Shown: piece by piece, positions 45,105 to 55,852 of the stretch
Layout of the letters: each line of letters starts with the position of its first letter
Position numbering within the stretch: position 1 is the stretch's first letter
Source: Serendipita indica DSM 11827
Taxonomy: Eukaryota; Basidiomycota; Agaricomycetes; Sebacinales; Serendipitaceae
Assembly: GCA_910890315.1 (NCBI GenBank)
Contig: CAJVGD010000042.1
Coordinates: forward strand, 682,001 to 746,000
Direction: 5' to 3'
DNA length: 64,000 bases
Notes under the pieces: generated by a model
Databases searched by the model: none
The model's input: only the letters and a program-made list of their open reading frames with translations
Told to the model about the DNA's origin: nothing
Program-made: the position numbers and the translations under genes

Positions 45105-47576
45105 ATGGGGAAGTCGCAGAAAAAACGCGCGATGAGGCGGCACAATCCCGTGCGAGTTCCAGATTCGCATCTGCAGCACGGACTCGCCACTGCTGCAGCC
45201 TCGACTTCGGAAAGCAAGCGCGAAGCAGTCGTTCCTGTGATTGAAAAGGTCTGTCTAACTTGTTTACATTTCATATTGTGTGTACTGATGCGTCCCAGTT
45301 GGCGAGTCAGGATGTCCAGGAAAGAATCTGGGCATGTGCTGCAGTGTCAAACTTGATCCAGAACGATTCATCAACGCGGAGGCTGTTGCAAGGAAAGAAT
45401 GTCGTTGGAGCGCTCATCGCACGTCTCAGCGACAATGTCGAAGAAGTCGTCGTCGAGGCAGCTGGTGCTCTCCGGTAGGTGCATATCCTACCTATATTGA
45501 AAGTCTAACCGACGTTAGAAACCTGTGCATCGATGGTGGATACGAAATCTGTGCCGAAATGTTCAACAAGGGCATCCTGGCACCTCTCAAGGAATTTGTT
45601 CCTAAAATCTCATCAGTACTCGGTCAGATTTTCACAGATCCAAAGTCGGTCACAGAAGCAACTAGGTTTGTATACGAATTTGCGGAGAATGTCATTACGC
45701 TCTTCTGGTGTTTGTCGTACGTGCTCTTCTGCTCATTCCGTCCACACTTACTGACTCCATGGCAGAGAGACTTCTAGCAAGGCACTAAATGCAGTCAATC
45801 AACTAAATCTTGTTCCGTTTCTCATGGCTTTTTTGGACCCACAGTCGAGGGACAAGCTTCCCATCACGACACTCACTGCGGCAGGTTTGTCCTTGTTCGC
45901 TCTATGAACATCTTCTGATATTCTCTAGCGCAGTGCTTGTATGTCCTTACCGAGGAGAATCCCCCAGCGGCGGATGAGATCCGCGCGGTCTCTGCATACA
46001 TTACCTGCCTAATTGATATCGCGCGAGGAGACGTCAAGCTCTCATCAAAACCAAACTCAAAAGTTGGCGAGTCGCTACAATCTAGCTCGGAGGTCCGAGT
46101 GGTGGCGTTTAAGACGCTTGTATGCGGTAGGACCTCCCACATATCTATTCCACCTCTCTGATAATCAAGCAGGTATTCTGCGCAACATACAGCCCCTGCC
46201 TATTCTCGTACCTGCTGCTTCAATTGACATTGACCGGACAATTATCCTCCCATTCCTTCTCCCATTGCTTACTCTGGATCCAGCCAATTCGGTAGAGACA
46301 GTTCAATCTCTCCTTTCCACCCAAGAAAAGGAGGTTTTAGAGAAGCAGCAAGTGGTCCTCAAGAATGGTGCAAAAACCGATCACAAGACCAAAGCGGAGG
46401 TAGAACTCGAAAGGATCGAGTCGGAGCTACGTGCGGTGAAGCTCGCTCTGGAGTTGATTACAGGAATCTGTGCAGAACTCCCAGACCCAGAAGAGGGCGA
46501 CGAAGATGAGGAGATTGAGGAGGAAGATGATGAGGGTGAGTCTGTCCCAATGCAACTCTCAATATCGGCTGAAAATGAATCAAGAAGAGTGGGAGAGCGA
46601 TCGAGAAGATGATATTACTATGGAACACGAGCTTGTCGCGGACGGAGAGCCGACGCAAAATGGTGTTCAAAGTCGTGAGGCTCGGTCTATCGACCTTGTG
46701 GCCTCTATCGTCCCCCCCTGCATCAAGTTTATTCAACCCACACCACTCTCTTATCCACCAAGCTTTCAACCTTCTCCTCATCCACCCACGACATCTGCAC
46801 TCATCGGCGTGCATATTGCCGCCTTGGAATGTCTCAACAATATCTCCCTCTCTATAGCAGAACTGGGACTACCACCCTCGTCTCCATCTGCCTCTGCAAT
46901 CTCTCAACAGATGTCCGTGGTGTGGGACGCTGTATGGAGTCTACTTGCGTCCATCGGTGTTCCTGAGACAGGAGGGATCGCTACTGCGTCACAGCAGAGG
47001 ATGCAGATTTGGAACATTTCTCTTGGCGTGCTTTGGGCTGTTGCTCGCATTCGCAGAGGGGATCCTCACCTCATTCCTCAAGAAGAGAGGGTACGCGTGC
47101 TCATGCAAATGGCAGACACCACACAGGAAGAAGATATCAAGGTCATGTGTCTCGGCATCTTGGAGTGCCTAGCCATGAATCCAGATCCGGCTCATATTGT
47201 AGCCAACAAGGTGCGAGGGTTGTTATCCTAAGAATGGCCTTTTGACGCCGATGAATAGGTTATCTCAGAGTATATACTCTCATATCTTCCCAACTCTGGC
47301 ATCTCTGGCACGTCTCGTCCTATGCAGCCTGAAGTGATCATCCAAGCGGCCTCGTCTATGATTGACATTTTCTCGGACGAAGACTCGCCATGGGATGTCA
47401 ACTTTCGACAAGGAAAATGGGAGGTTGCACTGCGGAAATCAGTCGACGGCGTTCGGAAGGCGATACGGTCGATTGACCGGCGAAAGGAGGGCAGGCTGGA
47501 ATTGCGCAGACGAGGTGACGAAGTACTTGAAAACTTGACGGCGTTTATCAAATACCGAAAAGGGCTGAAGCTTTAG
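45105..47576 (+). CDS. SYO1: Syo1/HEATR3-like transportin adaptor for Rpl5 and Rpl11
   Basis: The start MGKSQKKRAMRRHNPVRVPD has the basic, Asn-Pro-Val-Arg opening of Syo1/HEATR3. This protein binds Rpl5 and Rpl11 and imports them with Kap104 for 5S RNP assembly. Armadillo/HEAT repeats follow: LASQDVQERIWACAAVSNLI, IARLSDNVEEVVVEAAGALR, NLCIDGGYEICAEMFNKG and ALECLNNISLSIAELGLPP. An acidic insert (EGDEDEEIEEEDDEG) sits in the middle, where the family keeps its acidic Rpl11-binding loop. The C-terminal exon reads MIDIFSDEDSPWDVNFRQGK and ends FIKYRKGLKL. Introns are inferred near 45250, 45476, 45665, 45890, 46127, 46535 and 47211. An upstream in-frame ATG at 45015 was rejected because its leader is unlike the family. 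Confidence 0.88.
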
Positions 47577-47650
47577 CTCGCATTCCTCATAGTATCTGTG
47601 CGCTCGTATCTTGGAACCCGACTACAAGTCTACTTTCAGTTTTGCGCGGC

Positions 47651-49105
47651 ATGGCCAACGTAAACAACCTCGCAGACAAGCTATCTGAGCTTAAAATTAA
47701 ATCTGATGCGCCGTTGACGGCTGGAACATCGCGGGTGCCGTCCAAGATTCAAAGCGTTTCTGCATCCTCTTCGCGAGTGCCTCCAAGTAGTGTTCCGAAA
47801 GGATTAGGCACCAAGACATCCTCTTCAACGCTCAAGGACGCGTCGAAATCGGCCGGAACCAGCGGTGCCACAAGCACAACACGCCCAGAAGCGACGAAAA
47901 CAGATTCGGCGTCAAGTGCTCCTCGCGCGCCACAGGTGAACGTTGCAGACATTGGAGCGTATGATGGCGGATTTGAGAACGAGTTGCAGAGTGGGAGAGG
48001 TTCAGAGGTTCATGGCGAGGCGGCAGAAGATCTTGCGCTGGATTCGTCGACTTCGCGGTGCGCTTTTCAGATATGAATTTGTGGGGCTTGGTAAGCTGAT
48101 ATATGTCTCGGGACTTCTAGAACCGCACTATACCCTACGCGTGAGTGGCGACTCTCGTCTTTTGAGATGGGACGTCCGCTTGGGAAAGGCAAGTTTGGAC
48201 GTGTATACATGGTCAGAACAAAGACAGAGCCGCGATATATTGTCGCCCTCAAGTGCCTGTACAAAAGCGAAATTGTCGAGAGCGGTGTGGAGAAACAAGT
48301 ACGTCGGGAGATTGAAATCCAGCAAAATCTTCGGTACGCATGAGCCACCCTATCCCTTGTGATACACTTAGGACCTGCAGGCATCCGAATATCCTACGCA
48401 TGTACGGATATTTCCATGACTCGAAGCGGATCTTCATCATGCTAGAGTTTGCAGCCAAGGGAGAACTTTACAAGCAACTAGTCAAGAAGGGACGGTTTAG
48501 CGAACGAAGATCTAGTAGAGTGAGTTTCATGAAGACTTGCGCCTCACATCTCTTACATTACATATTTCTAGTACGTCGCTCAGATGGCAGACGCCCTCCA
48601 ATATCTACATTCCAAACACGTCATTCATAGGGACATCAAACCAGAAAACTTGCTCATAGGGATCTCTGGCGAACTCAAGATTGGTGACTTTGGTTGGTCG
48701 GTCCACGCGCCATCGAACCGTCGAACGACTCTATGCGGCACGTTGGATTATCTTCCACCAGAAATGGTCGAACATAAGCCACACACTGCAGCGGTCGACC
48801 TGTGGGCACTCGGGGTGCTCTGCTACGAGTTCTTAAGCGGCTGTCCACCATTTGAAGAACTGAGTGGAGCACGGGCAACACATAGGAGAATTGCTCGTGT
48901 GGAATATACGATTCCGGATCATGTTTCTCCAGAAGCAGCGGATCTCATTGAAAAGGTAGGTTTGATGGAATGTCTAAGGATGAATGCTGAGAATTCATAG
49001 CTCCTTCAATACACTCCTACCGCTCGTTTGTCTCTTGACAAAGTACTCAGGCACCCCTGGATTGTCAAGTATGAAGAGCGGAGTAAGGGGTCATCGGGCG
49101 TATAA
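47651..49105 (+). CDS. Aurora kinase
   Basis: A disordered N-terminus ([20 protein letters not shown], then Ser/Thr/Ala-rich) precedes the kinase. An intron near 48058-48119 joins the N-terminal exon to [20 protein letters not shown], the Aurora lead-in. The kinase motifs are [11 protein letters not shown] (glycine loop), [11 protein letters not shown] (Lys), [39 protein letters not shown] (HRDIKPEN), [12 protein letters not shown] (DFGWS, typical of Aurora), [19 protein letters not shown] (activation loop with the Aurora Thr) and HPWIVKY. All catalytic residues are present. Basidiomycetes usually have one Aurora, the equivalent of Ipl1/Ark1, acting with INCENP and survivin at kinetochores. 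ATG 47642 lies three codons upstream in the same frame and could be used instead. Confidence 0.93.
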
Positions 49106-49317
49106 ACCCAGGTGGTCAGAAGAGTCTTCTACTGTGTAGATCTGGGGCGTTGCAATATAAGTATACGACGATCTAGCAACGAAGTGCACTCATCCATAAG
49201 GCCTTTGAATTTGAAAGCGTCCTCGTAAATCAGCTGTATTATAGCAGTGCAATTAATCTGCCAATACTGAGTTTCGAAGTTGTCGGCGGCAGCTAACACA
49301 CGGCTTGTCCTCCACCA

Positions 49318-51390
49318 TGGTCGCGGTTGCACAAATGGCGCCTGTAAAGCCTAATGGGAAGCAGATCAAGTCCAAGAACCAGTATAAACGGGAAAAGGCC
49401 AAGCTCAAAAAGTCTCTTACGAATGGAGCAAACGAACAGGCAAGATATTTGTACGTTCATGTCAGAGAGCGCTATGCTGACCAAATGGGGTAGACTACCA
49501 ATGGAATTAAGGTCGAGGAATCAGAAGATGAAAAAATGGCCGCGGACACGGACGTCGAGTACGTCTACGAGTCGTTGGAAGTCAAGGATGAAGGGCTAGA
49601 CGAGTTTTCATCCGTATTCGCGCGGTTCAAACCTCCTACGGAAGCTATTTCGGTTCGTCAAGTCACATAAAGAGCATAAAATGTGCTAAAGTGGGCTTCA
49701 TAGGCTGGTGATGATGCTGGGCCGTCAAAAGGCGAGGTAATCTACTCGGACGACGACATGCCATCCGACGCAGGGAGCGACGGGGAGAAGAAGCCACTTT
49801 CAAAGAAGAAGGCGCGAAAGGCGAACCGACTTACCGTTGCGGAGCTGAAGCAACTCGTCGCGCGTCCGGAAGTTGTCGATTGGTACGACCCTTCTGCCGC
49901 CGATCCAAGGCTATTAATAGCGCTCAAGTCGTATCGAAATACTGTCCCCATCCCTCAGCATTGGAGTCAGAAGCGCGACTATCTGCAAGGAAAGCGAGGG
50001 ATAGAAAAGCCGCCGTTCCAGCTCCCTGCCTATATCGCTGACACGGGTATCGCAACGCTCAGAGAGGCGGTAAAAGAGAAGGAAGCAAATATGTCGCTAA
50101 AGGCCAAGACGCGCGAACGGGTTCAGCCAAAGATGGGCAAGGTGGATATTGACTATCAAAAGCTTCACGACGCGTTCTTCAAGCACATGACAAAGCCGGT
50201 CACGAGTGGGTTCGGAGAGATGTGAGCTGTTTACCAAAGCCATCCATTCTCTCTGACTCTTATCCAGGTACTATGAAGGGAAAGAGTTTGAGACATCGCT
50301 CAAAGAAAAGAGACCTGGTGATCTATCGCCAGAACTCATAGAAGCCCTTTCCATTCCCCCTCTTGCGCCACCTCCCTGGCTCATTAGTATGCAACGCTTT
50401 GGACCGCCACCCAGTTATCCAACCCTCCGAATCCCAGGTTTAAATGCACCGCTACCGCAAGGGTATGTCCGTAGGGCTATAAGAGGAACAGAGTTGACTT
50501 CCCTTTAGCGCACAATGGGGCTTCCATCCTGGTGGATGGGGCAAACCGCCTATGGACGAGTACAATCGACCGCTGTACGGAGACGTCTTTGGTGTACTTC
50601 CCAAAGCTTCGGATTTCCAAGAGGTGAGATATCTACTGATATCTTACACGCGCTCTGACCTGGTGTAGGCGGGTGAACCTATTGAGCGTGAAGCGTGGGG
50701 TGAACTGGAGCCGGAAGAAGGCGAGTCTTTTCTAATGTGCCTTCATATAGCTAATACTCTCTTTAGAGGAGAGCAGCGAGGAAGAAGAGGAGGAAGAGGA
50801 ACAAGAAGAAGAGGAAGAGACTATGGCTCCTGCAGACGGGTTGCAGACGCCTTCTGGCCTCGAGACACCATCAGGAATGACAAGTGTTGTTTCAACTGTC
50901 GCCGGTGGTCTCGAAACTCCCGACTTTTTGGACCTTCGCAAGAGCAGTGGTGTTCGACAGGTCTCGGAGGATACTGGGCCCAAATCCCTCTACCAAGTCG
51001 TGCCGGAAAGACAGACAGCCATTCGTGGGCTCATGGGCAGCGAAAGAGGGTACGATGTCTCTGGTCTGGGTGGAGCAAATGTTCCAGTCCTAGGTCAGGA
51101 GCAACGTGGGTCAAAGGTGAGGTCTAGTGCGGCGCCCTAGATCATGATTACTCAAATTTCTTCAGCGCAAAGGTGGGGTGGATGTCTCTATCGACGCTTC
51201 GGAACTTGAAGGAATGTCCGAGGAGCAAAAGAGGCGGTACTTTGAGGCGGCATCCCAGGCGTCCTCGGGTGCGGGTGTTCATGTCCCTGGCGCCAAAGAA
51301 GACTTTTCTGACATGGTCGCTGAAAATACGAAAAAGCGACAAAAGCAAGAGGCCAAGCGGCGGGACAAGGAGAAGGACTTCAAGTTCTAG
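49318..51390 (+). CDS. U2 snRNP SF3b subunit 2 (SAP145/Cus1)
   Basis: This splicing factor helps the U2 snRNP hold the branch site. It begins MVAVAQMAPVKPNGKQIKSK with the basic N-terminal helix, followed by acidic linkers. The core DUF382 region reads KKKARKANRLTVAELKQLVA, RPEVVDWYDPSAADPRLLIA and LKSYRNTVPIPQHWSQKRDY. The PSP-type proline-rich domain reads RPGDLSPELIEALSIPPLAP and PPWLISMQRFGPPPSYPTLR, then AQWGFHPGGWGKPPMDEYNR. An acidic stretch of mostly Glu follows near 50770, and the C-terminus (VDVSIDASELEGMSEEQKRR; KRRDKEKDFKF) is conserved. About seven introns interrupt it. Length and order match the family, and no part appears to be missing. Confidence 0.93.
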
Positions 51391-51536
51391 TGGTGATAGA
51401 TGTTAATCTTAGTTGCACTGTATTGTTCCCTGCCTGTTAGTTTGCTGTGTGAGCGAGCACGCCGGCCATTCGCACAAGCGCCGACAAACTCTTTGCGTGC
51501 TTTAGACCTGGCCATTTGCTGGCTGAATCCACCAAC

Positions 51537-54500
51537 ATGTCGCTACCACTGCTGTCAGTCGTCTGCTGGACATATTATAGCTGCTTGTGTACTCATTCGT
51601 CGCGCTTTTGCTCTCTAGGACCTTGCGACCGCCTCCAAACGTCGACTTCGTTACAGGTCAGCAGCCCCGAGAGCAGCACTGGCGGGTAGGCATTATTAAC
51701 ACTTTTGTGTGTCTACAGGATTTCCAGGGCTTGCTCCAGGTCTCCCTCATAGACCACATGCAGCTGTGACTGGCGTAAGTCCCATCTTCCTTGAGCGCAA
51801 TAGCGATTGGCCGCTAAATTATCCCCAAAACGACGGTTTTATTGCGAAAATAGACTCTCGAAGTGCGTTCACCTCAGCCTCTCAAGGTCAAATGGGTCCG
51901 CATAGAACTCAGGAAGATAGAGAGCGTCCCCGGTCAAGCTCCCTTTGTAGACACCGTCGGAAACAAGCCGACGACACTCTGGGAGCCCCAGGGGTCTGAG
52001 TTTGGCAATCTGCAGTCTGTAAGTCAGCAGCCTGCTATCTTCCGTGGTCGAGCACTGCCCGAGACAACTCGCTTCGTTAGCGTCTCTCGGGCTCTGCTTT
52101 TTCTGCATGCAGTAATCATGGCTGGTCACATTGAGCTAATTATATTCGCCAGGCGGACTTCCCATTCGCTATCCGGATTCCAGAATCTACACCCCCAACC
52201 GTAATCGTCGACAACCACCGAGCGAGAGTAGAATACGAAATCATGGCTACTTTGTGTAGCAAGGGCAAGAAGTAGGTCTACATCTCTTCTAAATGTTCGG
52301 CGGCTCACAAACGACCCCAGAGGTCTACTCCGGAGAGAAAGCTCGCCAGTCTCAATGACATCCCACAAGATTCCCATTTACAAGCATGAATTACACCCCC
52401 TCTGGCCCGTCTATTCTCAGCCAGACGAACGGCAGATCACCAAGGATGGCATGACCCTCAGCGTCTCGCGGAAGAGAATGTGTCTTGGCTCTGGAGGCGA
52501 CACAATCCCGATTCATGCCACGCTATTTACAGACTTCCCTATCTCCCTCCGCTCTTTCGAGCTCGTTCTGCGGCAAACCATTAGGTATCCTAATAGCGGA
52601 GGCAACACGGTCGGAAAGAAGGGCCCTGCTGCGCCTCCGCCGTCTTATCTCGGAGCAAAAGATTCCATACTCTGTTCGAATTCAACCAGGAATGCACCAG
52701 ACTTGCGAACTTACCTGCATGCTGCCGCCAAACTATAGTGAAATGTCGGTGACGACAGCACGACTTGTCGAGAACGAGTACGACGTTCAAGTCAGTGCAA
52801 ACTTGGATCCAGAGGGTTTCATTGTTGTTTCCCTCCCTCTTATTGTTTCCCCCTTCCCGATTCCTTACTCTATGGATATGATGCAGTAAGTTGCATGTTC
52901 GTCTGTATCACATTTGCTCATCGCTTCCAGGCGTATGGGACCGCCTCCTATGGCTTTGGATCTCCCCTCCCGAGCGCACCTCCATAGACAGGCAGAGTCC
53001 ATTTCGCGGCCAGCTAGTGCAGCTGGAAGTATGATGACAGGGCAAATCAGACCCGAAGCAGGACCATCGATGAACGGCCACCCGCTTGTTAGGCAGCAGA
53101 AGCCTTACCACATCACCGAACGAGTTGGCGGACTCTCTGCGCGTGACGAGTCTCTCCTTGGTGGCCCCGAGTCTCCGATGGATCAATCAATCACACATGC
53201 CGCTGCTATTGTCGGAAATGGAATACAAACCAACACTAGCCGGAGTGCAATGACCAACACATACCCGATGGAACTTAGAAATTCGACGTATAACGACTTT
53301 GGGCAACCAGCGCCGATGCCGATACAGCCAACGAACCCGCCACCCGCAGAGGTTCCTACAAGCCCACCAGGAAACGCATTACCCCCCCGATTTGCCGTGG
53401 TGAATGCGGATCATCGGGATGAACTTGATTCACCTCGTTCCTCTGCACTGCACGAGCCATATCTTTCAGCGGCTGAAGAAAAGCGACGTATTGCTCAACA
53501 AATGAGGGATGCAGACGCATATGCAAATGTGCCACCTCCCGGGGCGCCTCCCAGCAATCCTCCAGCACCTGTAGCGACGAGTCCTTCACAGACAACGCCG
53601 ACAACTCAGACGCCTGTGGAGCCCAAGAAGAAGTGGCTTTCTGCCGAAGAAGAGAAGGAAAAGCTGTATCAAAAGGCCAAAAACGCCGCGGAGCTTACGC
53701 AAAGGAGAGCTGCGAATTCACAGGGTTCGTCGTCAGCACCCAAGTCAACGAGTCCGAAAGCAGCTCAAGTAAGAGTATCCTATTTATCATCCTGACATTG
53801 GACTGACCATGACACAGTTCACGGAAAGCCAGACATCCCTCTCGCAAGCGGGTGGTTCTCAACAATCGCAGCCAACGACCTCGTCATCTGCCCCTGCACC
53901 GGCATCGTCGCCTACGCCTTCACAAAAGCCAAAGGACAAGAAATGGCTGACGGCCGAAGAGGAGAAGACAAGACTGTATGAAAAGGCGCAAGCGAAGGCT
54001 CTCAAGACGCAGGCTCGCGCGGCAGCTGCGAATAGTCTTAGTCGATCAGACTCTGCGGCTTCCAATAATGGACCCAACGGTATTCCTCGTAGCAGTGCCT
54101 CGCCTGCACCTTCCAAAGGGGCCGAAATGTACAAGGCGGCAATGAGTAGCATCAAATCATCGTCCGTAACACCCCCCGCAATATCACCGGTCGCACAGCA
54201 CCAGACACCACCGCCGAGAGAGCAGCTTGCTCCGTCCCTCTCGCCCGCTCCTGCTCCTGTGCCCGCTCCTGCCCCGGTTGTGGTCCCCAGGACGATTACT
54301 CCACCACCACCTCCGCCTCCGGCATCTAGTAATCAATGGATGTCGGCTGAAGACGAAAAGGCTCGCTTGCGATATCTCGCGGCTAAAAGTGCCGTTGAGC
54401 GTCACGTTGCAATGCAAGACGAGGAATATGGTGCAGGATCATCCACTCAGGATCAAGGTGGATCTTATGGGAATGCTGCTTATGCTTCCTATGGTGGTCC

Positions 54501-55575
54501 TCCTTCGTCTCAGCCGCCATGGAGTGCGCCTCCTCCGATGAGCAACGGATACTCTGTCAGTGATACGCCAAAGATCCCAAACGCCCAAGAGATTACTCCA
54601 CTCAGCACGGGTGTTCCTCCAGAAGATCCTCCTGCCTTTGAACCATCCTTTGGGTATACATATGGGAACACGGTGTCGGAAAAGGAGAAGCTGAAGCTGA
54701 TGGAAGCAGAAAAAGCACGCCAGGTTAATGAACCGCCAGTCCCAGATTATGGCAATGCACCTCCCCCAGACTTTGATTTCAATGCTGCCGCTGGGTCGTC
54801 GTCCGCTCCGTCTTACGGTTCTTCTGCACCTATTCTGACAGCAGCGGAAGAAAAGGCTCGTTTGCGCGAACAATTTGCTGCGCAAGACAATGCCGGGCCC
54901 ACACCTTCTCCATCCATTTACAATCGTCCCCCTCCAGAGCTTCCGCTCTCTGCAGACGGATCGAGGACTTTAACCGCTGCAGAGGAAAAGGCACGCCTGA
55001 GAGCCTTGCAAGCAGCGGAAAGACCTGTCAGTAGCGTTGCGCCCCCGCCACCACCGCGCTTCAAGTCGCCTCCGCCCTCTGCAACGTCAGATTTTAGCCG
55101 CAGTAACACGTTCTCCTCGCACGTCTCAACATCTGGTGGATCGTCGCCGCATGATGATTCGATGAGACGTGATCCATCGATCACGCAGGGGAAACAACGC
55201 GCTCTTACGCCGAGCAACGCTTCGGTGATGACCGCGTCGCCTATAATCTCGCCTACTCCCCCACCACCGCCTCCTTTGGCTCCTCGTCCACCACGCGATT
55301 ATATTGAGAAGACGCGAGAGGAGGATGCAAAGATTCGTCGAATGACACAAGAGACGATCAACATGTCTGCATATGGTTCGCGGGAAAGCACACTTGCGCC
55401 ATGGCAGATTCCGCAGGGTACCGGAGGCAATGCTGGTGGCGACTTTGCCTTGGGCCTTCGGCCATTCTCTCCATTTGATCTATCGCTGGACCCGTCTGGT
55501 GCTTCTCAGAACGGCCACGGTCAAACGCTGTCCCCGACCGCCACTGGCTCGATGCGCACAAGCTACTATCGTTAG
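51537..55575 (+). CDS. Arrestin-domain protein with long repeat-bearing Pro-rich tail
   Basis: The start was resolved by splicing: MSLPLL joins TLRPPPNVDFVTG, then FPGLAPGLPHRPHAAVTG, then TLEVRSPQPLKVKWVRIELR, a clear arrestin N-terminal sheet. Further exons give FPFAIRIPESTPPTVIVDNH, RARVEYEIMATL and the arrestin C-part with EQKIPYSVRIQPGMHQTCEL, LPPNYSEMSVTTARLVENEY and FIVVSLPLIVSPFPIPYSMD. From about 52900 the protein becomes a Ser/Pro/Ala-rich tail of roughly 850 residues with six or more copies of a motif of the type (L/M)(S/T)AxEEKxRL and a final IEKTREEDAKIRRMTQETIN helix. Fungal alpha-arrestins recruit Rsp5-type ubiquitin ligases to plasma-membrane cargo. No canonical PPxY was noticed in the portions read. 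The intron around 52565-52655 is uncertain. Confidence 0.8.
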
Positions 55576-55852
55576 TAGATTCAAAACTCTAGAACATTCA
55601 TTTCCGGGATAGTCTTCCTATCATTTGATATGTACCGACGGCCGCTGTTTATAACCCCCCATATTCCCTCGTTTCTGCTGCTCTATATGCTCGCCCAACT
55701 AGCGTATCTATATTTCCCCATCGGTCGTTGTGTGTATAAGCGCTCTTGAATTGAAACTAGGATTCGACAATTAGATTTCTATCGCTACAACATAGCAAAG
55801 AGAGTCCAAGAAGCATTTCTTCATGAGAGTGGTTGTGGAATAAGTTATATGA

